NCBI RefSeq assembly: GCF_003626655.1
Contig: NZ_RBAN01000002.1
Coordinates: 1,054,001-1,118,000, forward strand
Source of the DNA: Micromonospora costi
GTDB lineage: Bacteria > Actinomycetota > Actinomycetes > Mycobacteriales > Micromonosporaceae
DNA: 64,000 nucleotides
Reading direction: 5' to 3'
Shown here: in pieces, positions 32,379-40,578 of the stretch
Layout of the letters: the number at the start of each line of letters is the position of its first letter
How positions within the stretch are numbered: the first letter of the stretch is position 1
Notes under the pieces: model-generated
What the model was told of the DNA's origin: nothing
The model's database searches: none
What the model saw: only the letters and a program-made list of their open reading frames with translations
Translations under genes and position numbers: made by a program

Positions 32379-35237
32379 TCAGATCAGCCGCAGCTCGCGC
32401 GCCCGCCGCACCGCCTCGCGGCGGCGGGTCGCGTCGAGCTTGCGGTAGATGTTGCGCACGTGCGTCTTCACCGTGTTGACCGAGAGCGACAGCTCGCTGG
32501 CGATCTCCACGTTGGACAGGATGCTCTGCAGGTAGCGCAGGATCGTCAACTCTCGCTCGGTGAGCGGCTCGTCCAGCGTCGGCCCGGGCTCGACGGGCGC
32601 CCGGTCCGTCGGCTCGTCCGCGCCCCGGACCAGGTCGCTCACGGTCGACCAGTGCGCCGTGCCGGTGTCGAGGTGGGCGGCGAGCAGGTCCCGTACGCCG
32701 GGCCCGGCGCGCAGGAACACCCGCCGGAAGCCCTCCGGGGCGGCCAGGTCGAGCACCTGTTCCAGGAGCCGGCCAGCCCGCCGCTCGTCCCCGCCCCGCT
32801 GCGCCAGGACCGCGTCGAGCAGGCCGGCCTCCAGCCGTACCGGCAACGGCCAGGCGGCCGCCTCCGGGGCCTGCCAGTCCGGCAGCACCCGGCCGGCGGC
32901 GCGCGCGTCGCCGGCCCGCAGCTCGACCCGGGCCAGCGCCACGGCCAGCGGCTCCACCGGCTCGGCGCGGTCCCGGACCGGCTCGGCCAGCAGTCCCCGT
33001 GCGCTGTCGAGGTCGCCGCGGTCGGCACGCAGGTCGGCGTCGGCCGCCACCAGCAGGTGCGCCAGCTCCGCCCCACCCGGCCGGTCGGCGGTCCGGGCGC
33101 GGGCCTCGGCCAGCAGCCGCTGGGCGGCCGCCGCATCGCCCCGGTCGTGCCGCAGCCACGCCCGGCAGAGCGCCGCCACAGCGGCCGCGGTGGCCTCCCC
33201 GGCCGGCACCCGTGCGCCGGGCGGCCTCCCGTTCCGCTCGTCGCCGGTCGCGGGCGCCGCGAGCGCCAGGTTCGCGGCGGCCTCCTCGGGCTGGTCCCGG
33301 TGCAGCGCCACCACGGCCAGGGCGAGGTAGGCGTACCCGCAGTCCACACGGCAGGCCCAGCCGTGGCAGGCGGGCATGGCCAGGGCCTCCCGGGCGGACG
33401 CCTCGGCGGCGCGCAGCTCGCCGCGTACCGCCTGGAGCAGCGCGGACCGGCTCGCGCACACCAGCTCCGTGCGCGGGCGGCCGGCCTCCCGCGCCGCCGC
33501 GAGCGCCCGGGCGAACCGTCCCGCCGGGAGCTGCCCCTCGGCCAGTTCGGTGAGCCCCAGCGCCGTGCCCGCGAACGCGCGCAGGTCGGCGTCCTCGGTG
33601 GCGCCGCCCCGCGGCCCACCGGTCGGGCCCGGCGTCTCCTCCGCGGTCGCCGCCCCGCCGGTACGTGCCGCCGGGGCGATGCGGTTGCGGACGAGGCGGG
33701 CCGCCGCGGCGCGCACCTCGGCAGGGTCGCCGGCGAGCCGGGCCAGGGTGAGTTCCAGCGCGGTGGCCAGCCGCAGGAAGCGGTCGCGGTGCGGCACGGG
33801 CAGCGTGCCCGCGTGGGTGACCGCCGTACGCAGGTGCGCCGCCGCGGCGGTGCCGTCACCGGCGTGGGCCCGCTCGGCGGCGCAGGCCAACGCCACCTCC
33901 GGGTCACGCCGCACGGCCTCGGGCGGCGGTGGCGTGGGGGCGGGCCCAGCGGAGGCGACCCCGTCGTACGGGGCCAGCTCCGGCCACTCGGCGACGAAGA
34001 TCTCGCTGGCCAGGTCCCACCGGCCGGCGGTCAGCGCGTGCCGCAGCGCGTCGGCCGGCCGCCCGTTGTCGGCGTACCAGCCGGCCGCCCGCAGGTGCAG
34101 CTCGCGCAGCTCGTCGTCGGGCACCCGGCTCAGCTCGGCCCGCAGCAGGTCGGTGAGCAGCGGGTGGCAGCGGTACCAGGGGGGCCGGCTGTCGTCGCGG
34201 GTCAGCAGGCCGCCGTCGCCGGCCAGGTCGCCCAGCACCCGTCCCGAGTCGCCCCGTCCGGTGAGGGCGTCGGCCAGGTCGGCGCAGACCGTCTCGGCGA
34301 GGGCGGTGCGGCGCAGCAGGTCACGGGCCTCGGGCTCGACCGCCGCGAGCACCTCCTCGTGCAGGTATCCGGCGATCTCCGGCTGGTCACCGCCGAACCG
34401 CTCGACCCACCGCGTGACGTCGGGCTGCCGGCGCAGTGCCAGCGCCGCGAACCGGAGCACCGCGGGCCACCCACCGGTCCGTTCCCGCAACCGGCGCAGG
34501 GCCGCGCCGGGCAGGTGGACGCCGTGCGCCGCGAACAGGTCGGCCACCTCGTCGTCGGTGAAGGCCAGGTCGTCCGGCCCGATCTCGGTGAGTTCTCCGG
34601 CGAGCCGGAGCCGGTGCACGGCCAGTGGGAGCCCGGCGCGCGCCCCGACGACCAGGCGCAGCCGCTGCTCGGCGTGGCGGAGCAGGAACTCCAGGCCGGT
34701 GAGCGCCGCCGGGTCGGTGACCCGGTGCAGGTCGTCGAGGACCAGCAGCACCGGGCGCTCACGGGCGGCGAGGGCGGCGGCCAGCAGCTCCAGTTGGTCG
34801 GGGCGCGGCGGATGATCCGGAACCGGCCCCGCCCCCGCCGCGTCGGTGGTGTCCCGCAGCGCCGCCGCCAGGTACGACCAGAGCCGTTCGCCGTCGTCGC
34901 CCACCTCCACCGACACCCAGGCCGGCACCGGTGCGGAGGTGGGGTCGACGCTGCCGTCGGGCCGCACCTCGGCGCCCTCCCCCGCGCTGCCGCCCACGAG
35001 CCGGATCCACGAGGCGAGCAGGGTCGTCTTGCCCCAGCCCGCCGGGGCGCTCACCAGCGTGACCGGCCCGGCGCTGCCGGCGTCGAGCCGGCGCAGCAAC
35101 CGGGGCCGGGCCACCACGGGTTCGGGCGGCGCGGGCGGCGTGAGCCGGGACGCCAGCAGCGGCGACCCGGTCGGCCCCCGCTGCGCCGTACCCACCCGCG
35201 CGCCGCTTCGCTGTTCCGGCATCCGGCCCACCCCCAC
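32379..35237 (-). CDS. LAL-type LuxR regulator with STAND ATPase (MalT-like)
   Basis: 952 aa. N-terminal NTPase with Walker A SAPAGWGKTTLL near residue 62 and Walker B VLLVLDDLHRV near 162. A long helical-repeat middle follows. The C-terminal LuxR HTH (about 885-952) begins LTERELTILRYLQS and has recognition helix SVNTVKTHVRNIYRKL. Such proteins are ATP-dependent activators responding to a small molecule, as MalT does to maltotriose. Start GTG 35237; ATG 35222 possible. A secreted alpha-amylase lies 9 kb away but no direct link is shown. Confidence 0.9.
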   Translation of the reverse strand: MGVGRMPEQRSGARVGTAQRGPTGSPLLASRLTPPAPPEPVVARPRLLRRLDAGSAGPVTLVSAPAGWGKTTLLASWIRLVGGSAGEGAEVRPDGSVDPTSAPVPAWVSVEVGDDGERLWSYLAAALRDTTDAAGAGPVPDHPPRPDQLELLAAALAARERPVLLVLDDLHRVTDPAALTGLEFLLRHAEQRLRLVVGARAGLPLAVHRLRLAGELTEIGPDDLAFTDDEVADLFAAHGVHLPGAALRRLRERTGGWPAVLRFAALALRRQPDVTRWVERFGGDQPEIAGYLHEEVLAAVEPEARDLLRRTALAETVCADLADALTGRGDSGRVLGDLAGDGGLLTRDDSRPPWYRCHPLLTDLLRAELSRVPDDELRELHLRAAGWYADNGRPADALRHALTAGRWDLASEIFVAEWPELAPYDGVASAGPAPTPPPPEAVRRDPEVALACAAERAHAGDGTAAAAHLRTAVTHAGTLPVPHRDRFLRLATALELTLARLAGDPAEVRAAAARLVRNRIAPAARTGGAATAEETPGPTGGPRGGATEDADLRAFAGTALGLTELAEGQLPAGRFARALAAAREAGRPRTELVCASRSALLQAVRGELRAAEASAREALAMPACHGWACRVDCGYAYLALAVVALHRDQPEEAAANLALAAPATGDERNGRPPGARVPAGEATAAAVAALCRAWLRHDRGDAAAAQRLLAEARARTADRPGGAELAHLLVAADADLRADRGDLDSARGLLAEPVRDRAEPVEPLAVALARVELRAGDARAAGRVLPDWQAPEAAAWPLPVRLEAGLLDAVLAQRGGDERRAGRLLEQVLDLAAPEGFRRVFLRAGPGVRDLLAAHLDTGTAHWSTVSDLVRGADEPTDRAPVEPGPTLDEPLTERELTILRYLQSILSNVEIASELSLSVNTVKTHVRNIYRKLDATRRREAVRRARELRLI

Positions 35238-35407
35238 GGACGCGTTCCTCCCCCGGTCGGCGGGCGGTTACCCGGCCGGGGGCCGTTCACCCCTTCGGGG
35301 CGAGTGGCCTTCCGCGGAACCGGTCGGCGAGGCCGGAGCGGGACGGGACGGGAGCCTGCGGACCTCGTCCGCTGTCGGCGCGGACGGGCGGGTGGCAGAC
35401 TCGCGGG

Positions 35408-36586
35408 ATGGCCGGGGAGCGGACGTACGACGTGGTGCTGTTCGGCGCGACCGGGTTCACCGGCGGCCTGACCGCCGAGTACCTGGCCCGGCACGCGCCG
35501 GCCGGGCTGCGGTGGGCGCTGGCCGGCCGCGACCCGGGCAGGCTCGCCGCCGTCCGCGAGCGTCTCGCCGCGATCGATCCGGGGCTCGGCGGGCTGCCGC
35601 TGGTGACCGCCGACGTGTCCGATCCCGCGTCGGTGGACGCGCTCGCCGCGTGCGCCCGGGTGGTGGCCAGCACGGTGGGCCCGTTCGTCCACCACGGGGA
35701 GCCGCTGGTGGCCGCGTGCGCCCGCGCCGGCACCGACTACCTGGACATCACCGGCGAACCCGAGTTCGTCGACCTCATGTACCTGCGCCACCACGCGGAG
35801 GCGGTGCGCACCGGCGCGCGTCTCGTGCACGCCTGCGGCTTCGACTCGGTGCCGCACGACCTGGGCGCGTGGTTCACCGTACGGCAGCTGCCCGCCGACG
35901 TGCCGATCACGGTGGACGGCTTCGTCCGGGCCGGCGGGCGGATCTCCGCCGGCACGTACCAGTCGGCGCTCCTCGCCTTCTCCCGCCGCGCCGAGGCGAG
36001 CCGGGCGGCGCGGGAGCGGCGGGCGGTGGAGCCGCGCCCCGAGGGCCGGCGGGTCCGGGCGGTGCCGGGCCGGATCGCCCGCTCCGCCGAGCTGGGCATG
36101 TGGGCGGTGCCGCTGCCCACCATCGACCCCCAGGTGGTCCGGCGCACGGCGGCCGCCCGCCCGGAGTACGGCCCGGACTTCCGCTACCGGCACTTCGCGG
36201 CCGTGAAGCGGCTGCCCACGGTGCTGGCCGGCGTGGTGGGGCTCGGCGCCGTGGCCGGCCTCGTGCAGCTGCCTCCCACCCGGCGCTGGCTGCTCGGCCG
36301 GCTCACCTCCGGTCAGGGACCGTCCCCGGAGCAGCGGGCGCGGTCGTGGTTCCGGATCCGGTTCGTGGGCGCGGGCGGCGGCCGGCGGGTACACACCGAG
36401 GTGGCCGGCGGCGACCCCGGCTACGACGAGACGGCGAAGATGCTCGCCGAATCGGCGCTGTGCCTGGCCCTGGACGACCTGCCCCCAGCCGCCGGCCAGC
36501 TCACCCCGGTCGCCGCGATGGGCGAGGCGCTGCTGACCCGCCTCGACCGCGCGGGGATCACCTTCCGTGTGCTCGACCGGGTTTGA
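35408..36586 (+). CDS. Saccharopine-dehydrogenase-like / trans-acting enoyl reductase family protein
   Basis: 392 aa. N-terminal Rossmann fold VVLFGATGFTGGLTAEYLA (GxTGxxG), then AGRD and TVGPFVHHGEPLV. The middle contains DITGEPEFVDLMY and HACGFDSVPHDLG, the pattern of mycobacterial trans-acting enoyl reductases (Rv2449c/Rv2953 family) that act on lipid synthases. Probably cytoplasmic or membrane-associated, with a hydrophobic stretch near 275-295. Substrate unknown. ATG 35408. The MerR/clamp gene follows after 34 bases. Confidence 0.85.
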   Translation: MAGERTYDVVLFGATGFTGGLTAEYLARHAPAGLRWALAGRDPGRLAAVRERLAAIDPGLGGLPLVTADVSDPASVDALAACARVVASTVGPFVHHGEPLVAACARAGTDYLDITGEPEFVDLMYLRHHAEAVRTGARLVHACGFDSVPHDLGAWFTVRQLPADVPITVDGFVRAGGRISAGTYQSALLAFSRRAEASRAARERRAVEPRPEGRRVRAVPGRIARSAELGMWAVPLPTIDPQVVRRTAAARPEYGPDFRYRHFAAVKRLPTVLAGVVGLGAVAGLVQLPPTRRWLLGRLTSGQGPSPEQRARSWFRIRFVGAGGGRRVHTEVAGGDPGYDETAKMLAESALCLALDDLPPAAGQLTPVAAMGEALLTRLDRAGITFRVLDRV

Positions 36587-36620
36587 CCCTCGACCAGGTC
36601 GAGGCGACAGGATTCCGGGC

Positions 36621-37709
36621 GTGGAGAGCGGACTGCGCAGCATCGGCGAGCTGGCCCGGGCCAGTGGCCTCACGGTCAGCGCCTTGCGGTTCTACGACTC
36701 GGCAGGGGTGCTGGTGCCGGCCCGGGTGGACCCGGTGACCGGCTACCGCTGGTACACCGACGCGCAGGTGGCCCCGGCGCGACTGGTGGCCGGGCTGCGG
36801 CGGGTCGGCATGCCGGTGCCCGAGATCGCCGCCGCGGTGCGGGCCGAGCCGGCCGCCGTGCACCGGCTGCTGGACGCGCACCTGCGCCGGCTGGAGGACG
36901 GTCTCGCCGACGCCCGCCGCGAGCTCTCCCGGATCCGTACGCTGATCGGCCCCGAGGAGCCCGCCATGACCACCCGTCTCGTGCTGTCCCGCGTCGACCT
37001 GGCACGCGCCGTCGACGCCGTCCGGTTCGCCGTCGGCACCGACCCCGACCTGCCCGCCAGCACCGGCGTCCTGCTGGACGTCGAGCCGGACGGGATCCGG
37101 CTCGTCGCCACCGACCGGTACCGGCTCGCGGTGGCCCGGGCCGCCGCCACCCGGGCGGACGGGCCGCCGGCCCGGGTGCTCGCCCCGGCGGGCTTCGTCG
37201 ACGAGGTCCGGGCCCTGCTCGACACGGGGGCCGGGACCACCCCGGAGGCCCACCTGACCGTCGAGGGCGACGCGATCGCCGTCTCGGTCGCCGGCCGGGT
37301 GGTGACCGGCGCCGCACTGCCGTACGACTTCCCGGACTACCACCGGCTGGTGCGGGCGGCCGTGGGGGGCCCGCCGGTCCACCGCGTCCCGGTCGACACG
37401 GCGGCGCTCGCGGCCGCGCTGCGGGGCCCCGACGCTCCGACGGTCGCGCGGGAGCACGACGGTGTGCCGATCGCGGTGACCGTGCTGGGCCTCGACGACC
37501 GCGGCGCGCTGCGGCTGGTCGGCCCGGACGAGCCGGTCGGGCCGGACGACCTGCGGGTCGGGGTGAACGGCGGGTACCTGCTCGACGCGCTGGACGCGGC
37601 CGGCGGGCCGCAGCTGGTGCTGGAGCTGGACGGCCCGATCGCCCCGCTGGCGCTGCGCCGCCCGGACGACGGGGACGCCTTCTCGATCCTCATGCCCATC
37701 CGGCTCTGA
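36621..37709 (+). CDS. MerR HTH fused to DNA polymerase III beta-clamp-like domains
   Basis: 362 aa. Residues 5-75 are a MerR winged helix (LRSIGELARASGLTVSALRF ... GYRWYTDAQ), and 80-112 a dimerisation helix. From residue 116 the protein matches DnaN domain order: LVLSRVDLARAVDAVRFAVG, LLDVEPDGIRLVATDRYRLA, ALPYDFPDYHRLV, a GVNGGYLLDALDAAGG segment and the clamp-like end DAFSILMPIRL. Only about two clamp domains fit in 247 residues. An internal ATG at 36966 (residue 116) has GAGGAG six bases upstream and would yield the clamp part alone. DNA-bound regulator sensing a ligand in the clamp-like fold, or a replication-linked role, are both open. Confidence 0.8.
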   Translation: MESGLRSIGELARASGLTVSALRFYDSAGVLVPARVDPVTGYRWYTDAQVAPARLVAGLRRVGMPVPEIAAAVRAEPAAVHRLLDAHLRRLEDGLADARRELSRIRTLIGPEEPAMTTRLVLSRVDLARAVDAVRFAVGTDPDLPASTGVLLDVEPDGIRLVATDRYRLAVARAAATRADGPPARVLAPAGFVDEVRALLDTGAGTTPEAHLTVEGDAIAVSVAGRVVTGAALPYDFPDYHRLVRAAVGGPPVHRVPVDTAALAAALRGPDAPTVAREHDGVPIAVTVLGLDDRGALRLVGPDEPVGPDDLRVGVNGGYLLDALDAAGGPQLVLELDGPIAPLALRRPDDGDAFSILMPIRL

Positions 37710-37789
37710 CCGGCCGAATCCGTGGCGGGCCGCGACGGTAGCATTCGGTGGATCCACCCGAAGCTCGCAACGGAGGCGTACGGAGCAGC

Positions 37790-39076
37790 ATGCTCGACAT
37801 GGAGTTGATCCGGAAGGATCGCGAGGCGGTGGCGACCGCGCTGGCGAAGCGTCTGGATCCCGCCGAGGTCAACCGGGCACTGGACGAGATCCAGCGGCTC
37901 GACCAGGAGCGCCGCGCCCTGATCAGCGAGATCGACGCCGATCGGCAGCGCCGCAAGGCGGAGGCCCGGGCGTACGCGGAGGCGAAGCGGGCCGGCGTCG
38001 AGCCGCCGGTCACCGCGCCGGAGGCCGAGCGCAAGCAGCTCGCCCAGCTGGAGTCCGAGCTGGACGAGGTGCAGGCCCGCCTGCGCACCGCCATGAGCGA
38101 GCTGCCCAACCTGCCCGCCGACGACGTGGTCGCCGGTGGCAAGGAGGCCAACCGGGTGGTCCGCACCTTCGGCGAGCCGCCCGCGATCGAGAAGGTCCGC
38201 GACCACGTGGAACTGAGCCGGGCCCTCGGCCTGGTCGACCACGAGCGCGGCGTCAAGCTCGGCGGCTCGGGCTTCTGGATGTACACGGGTGTGGGCGCCC
38301 GGATGGAGTGGGCGCTGCTCAACTGGTTGATCGAGCAGAACATCGCGGCCGGCTACGAGTTCCTGCTCCCGCCGCACCTCCTGCTGGACAGCGCCGGTTT
38401 CGCCGCCGGGCAGTTCCCGAAGTTCTACGACGACGTCTACCACCTCGACCGGCAGTCCGCCCCGCGCGGGCAGTTCCTGCTGCCCACGGCGGAGACGGCG
38501 ATCCTCGGGGCGTACCAGGACGAGATCCTCGACACGGCGAGCCTGCCGCTGAAGGCGTTCGCCTACACGCCGTGCTACCGGCGCGAGGCGGCCGGCTCGC
38601 ACTCGGACGAGCGCGGCACCGTACGCGGCCACCAGTTCAACAAGGTGGAGATCTTCCAGTTCACCCTGCCGGATCAGGCAGACGACGCGCTGGCGTCGAT
38701 GGTCGACCACGTGGAGGGTCTGGTCGGGAAGCTGGGCCTGCACTTCCAGACCAGCCTGCTCGCGGCCGGCGACGCCAGCGCCGCGATGCGCAAGACCCTC
38801 GACGTCGAGGTGTGGATGCCGAGCACCGGCAGGTACAAGGAGGTGTCGTCGGTCTCCTGGGGCGGCGACTACCAGGCGCGCCGGGCGGCCATCCGCTACC
38901 GGGAGCCGGGCGGCAAGCAGACCCGCTTCGTGCACACACTGAACGGCTCGGCGCTGGCCACCAGCCGGCTCTTCCCGGCCATCCTGGAGCAGTTCCAGCA
39001 GGCCGACGGCTCGGTGCTGGTGCCCGAGGTGCTCCGCGACAAGCTCGGCATCGACCGCCTCACCCCGAGGGGCTGA
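37790..39076 (+). CDS. serS: Seryl-tRNA synthetase, divergent
   Basis: 428 aa class II synthetase charging tRNA-Ser. The N-terminal tRNA-binding coiled coil spans about 25-115. Motif 2 includes CYRREAAGSHSDERGTVRGH and QFNKVEIFQF. The serine-site region reads EVSSVSWGGDYQARRAAIRY, where typical bacterial enzymes have E-S-S-C-S-N..FQARR. Motif 3 reads ALATSRLFPAILEQFQ, where GLAVGRT is usual; its Arg is kept. These changes suggest a separate actinobacterial lineage or a second SerRS. ATG 37790 is preceded by CGGAGGCG and GGAG. The 3' end overlaps the convergent ccdA gene by 17 bases. Confidence 0.88.
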   Translation: MLDMELIRKDREAVATALAKRLDPAEVNRALDEIQRLDQERRALISEIDADRQRRKAEARAYAEAKRAGVEPPVTAPEAERKQLAQLESELDEVQARLRTAMSELPNLPADDVVAGGKEANRVVRTFGEPPAIEKVRDHVELSRALGLVDHERGVKLGGSGFWMYTGVGARMEWALLNWLIEQNIAAGYEFLLPPHLLLDSAGFAAGQFPKFYDDVYHLDRQSAPRGQFLLPTAETAILGAYQDEILDTASLPLKAFAYTPCYRREAAGSHSDERGTVRGHQFNKVEIFQFTLPDQADDALASMVDHVEGLVGKLGLHFQTSLLAAGDASAAMRKTLDVEVWMPSTGRYKEVSSVSWGGDYQARRAAIRYREPGGKQTRFVHTLNGSALATSRLFPAILEQFQQADGSVLVPEVLRDKLGIDRLTPRG

Positions 39077-39998
39077 CCCGCCCTTCCTCGCTGTCGATCA
39101 TGCAGGTGTGGTGCCCGGTAGGTGGTGACTCGCCACCTTCGTCCACCACCACACCTGCATGATCGGCGCGTCCGTGGCGGCGAGACAGGGCGGCGACGGC
39201 GAGGAGCAGCGCGGCCAGCACCGCCGTGAGGAGCGCCGGGCCGATCGCGTCCAGCATCTCGGCCAGGGCGCGCTGGGCCCGGGTGGCGGCGACGACGATC
39301 GGGTCGGTCAGGGCGTCCCGGCGTCCGGCGACGAGGCGGGCCTCGTACCAGCCGTACCAGGCCACGTAGCCGCCGGCCGCCACCAGCACCGCGCCGCTGA
39401 GCCGGGGCACCAGGGCGCCGGCGCCGCGCAGCCGGGCCACCAGCCCGTCGCGCAGCAGCGCCACACCGAGCGCGGCCACCGCCACCACGAGACCCATCCC
39501 CAGGGCGTACGCCCCGAACAGCGCGAGGCCGGCCCCGGTCGACCCGGCCTGGAGGCTCGTCACGACGGTCGCCAGGAACGGGGCGATCGCGCAGCCGAGC
39601 GAGGCCACCGCGTACGCCGCCCCGAAGAGCACCACGGACGGCAACGACCGGGTGAGCCGGGGCGCCCGGGCGAGCCGGCCCGGTGCGGGCAACCGCCGGC
39701 CGGCGAGCAGCCAGGCGCCGGCGGCCACCAGCAGCAGCCCGAGCACGACGGTGAGCCACGGAAGCCGGGGTCGCAGCCATCCGGTGAGCGGGGCGAGCGC
39801 CAGGCCGAAGGCCCCGAAGACCAGCACGTAGCCGAGGGTCAGCCCGGCCGCCGCGGTGAGGGCCCGGCCGACCGCGCCCCGGGTGCCCGGTTCCCCGGCC
39901 ACGAGCAGTGACAGGTACGCCGGCAGCAGCGCGAAGCCGCACGGGTTGACCGCGGCGAGCATGCCGGCGGTCAGCGCGAGCAGCAGCCCGGCGGTCAT
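39060..39998 (-). CDS. ccdA: CcdA/DsbD-like transmembrane thiol-electron carrier
   Basis: 312 aa with about six to eight transmembrane helices. The conserved redox Cys pair is visible: Cys20 in AAVNPCGFALLPAYL (helix 1) and Cys about 131 in AVASLGCAIAPFLA (helix 4). CcdA passes electrons from cytoplasmic thioredoxin to exported TlpA/ResA-like thioredoxins for cytochrome c maturation or disulfide reduction. The ATG overlaps the stop of the TlpA-like gene, its likely partner. The last 40 codons read through the intergenic inverted repeat and into the end of serS, so the C-terminus is probably recent. Confidence 0.9.
   Translation of the reverse strand: MTAGLLLALTAGMLAAVNPCGFALLPAYLSLLVAGEPGTRGAVGRALTAAAGLTLGYVLVFGAFGLALAPLTGWLRPRLPWLTVVLGLLLVAAGAWLLAGRRLPAPGRLARAPRLTRSLPSVVLFGAAYAVASLGCAIAPFLATVVTSLQAGSTGAGLALFGAYALGMGLVVAVAALGVALLRDGLVARLRGAGALVPRLSGAVLVAAGGYVAWYGWYEARLVAGRRDALTDPIVVAATRAQRALAEMLDAIGPALLTAVLAALLLAVAALSRRHGRADHAGVVVDEGGESPPTGHHTCMIDSEEGRVSPSG
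39095..39165. repeat. Perfect 19-bp inverted repeat with nested hairpin
   Basis: Arms 39095-39113 (CGATCATGCAGGTGTGGTG) and 39147-39165 are perfectly complementary. The 33-base interior holds a second hairpin, AGGTGG (39120-39125) with CCACCT (39133-39138). It lies just past the serS stop and inside the 3' end of ccdA, suited to act as terminator. Same architecture as the element at 45511-45566. Confidence 0.85.
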
Positions 39999-40552
39999 CG
40001 GCCGGCGAGCGTTGCGAGGCGGGCGGTGAGCGCCTCCCCGTCGAGGAAGCCCCGGTGGACGATCCGCCCGTCGCGGTCGATGATCACGAAGGTGCTCTGC
40101 TCGACCACCTCGAAGCGGCGCCAGAGCACCCCGGCCCGGTCATCGATCTGCGGTGTCCCGGCCAGCGCGAACTCGGTGACGAAGTCGCGCATGGCCCGCT
40201 GCTCGCCGAGGCCGGCCACGCCGACGATCGGGACGGTCTCGCGGTACGCCGGCGCGACCTCGGCCACCGTCCACGCCTGGCTCGCGCAGGTGGCGCACCA
40301 GGGCGCCCAGAACCACAGCACCACGGGACGGCCGGCCAGCGCGGCGCCGGAGAAGGAGACTCCTTCCAGGGTGGTGGCGGTGAAGGCGAGGGCGTCCGGG
40401 ACGCGAGACCCTCCCGCCGCCGTGCCGGCGGGCCCGGCCGGGCCGGCGACCCGCGGTGGCTGGCCGCCGCCGCACCCGGCGACCGCCAGCGCCGCGAGCA
40501 GCGCCACCACGACAGCGCCGCGGGTCGACGCCCCCATCGCGATCGTCCGCAT
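39995..40552 (-). CDS. TlpA/ResA-like thioredoxin lipoprotein
   Basis: 185 aa. Lipoprotein signal with lipobox LAVAGCGGG (Cys about 25), a Gly/Pro/Ala linker, and a thioredoxin domain. The active site is WAPWCATC near residues 84-91 (CATC) and the cis-Pro region is EQSTFVIIDRDG. It should sit on the outer membrane face and receive electrons from CcdA, whose gene overlaps its stop (ATGA). ATG 40552 with GGAAGG upstream. It lies 26 bases downstream of the NuoF-like gene. Confidence 0.9.
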   Translation of the reverse strand: MRTIAMGASTRGAVVVALLAALAVAGCGGGQPPRVAGPAGPAGTAAGGSRVPDALAFTATTLEGVSFSGAALAGRPVVLWFWAPWCATCASQAWTVAEVAPAYRETVPIVGVAGLGEQRAMRDFVTEFALAGTPQIDDRAGVLWRRFEVVEQSTFVIIDRDGRIVHRGFLDGEALTARLATLAGR

Positions 40553-40578
40553 CGGCGACCTTCCTTCCGTACGGGCCG

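Noticed and set aside
32460..35471. 1003-residue plus-strand open frame
   Set aside because: Antisense shadow of the LAL regulator, which has Walker and HTH motifs on the minus strand.
37748..37790. Possible T-box or leader peptide ahead of serS
   Set aside because: Only a small imperfect hairpin (TTCGG...CCGAA) is present; no T-box sequence or terminator/antiterminator pair.
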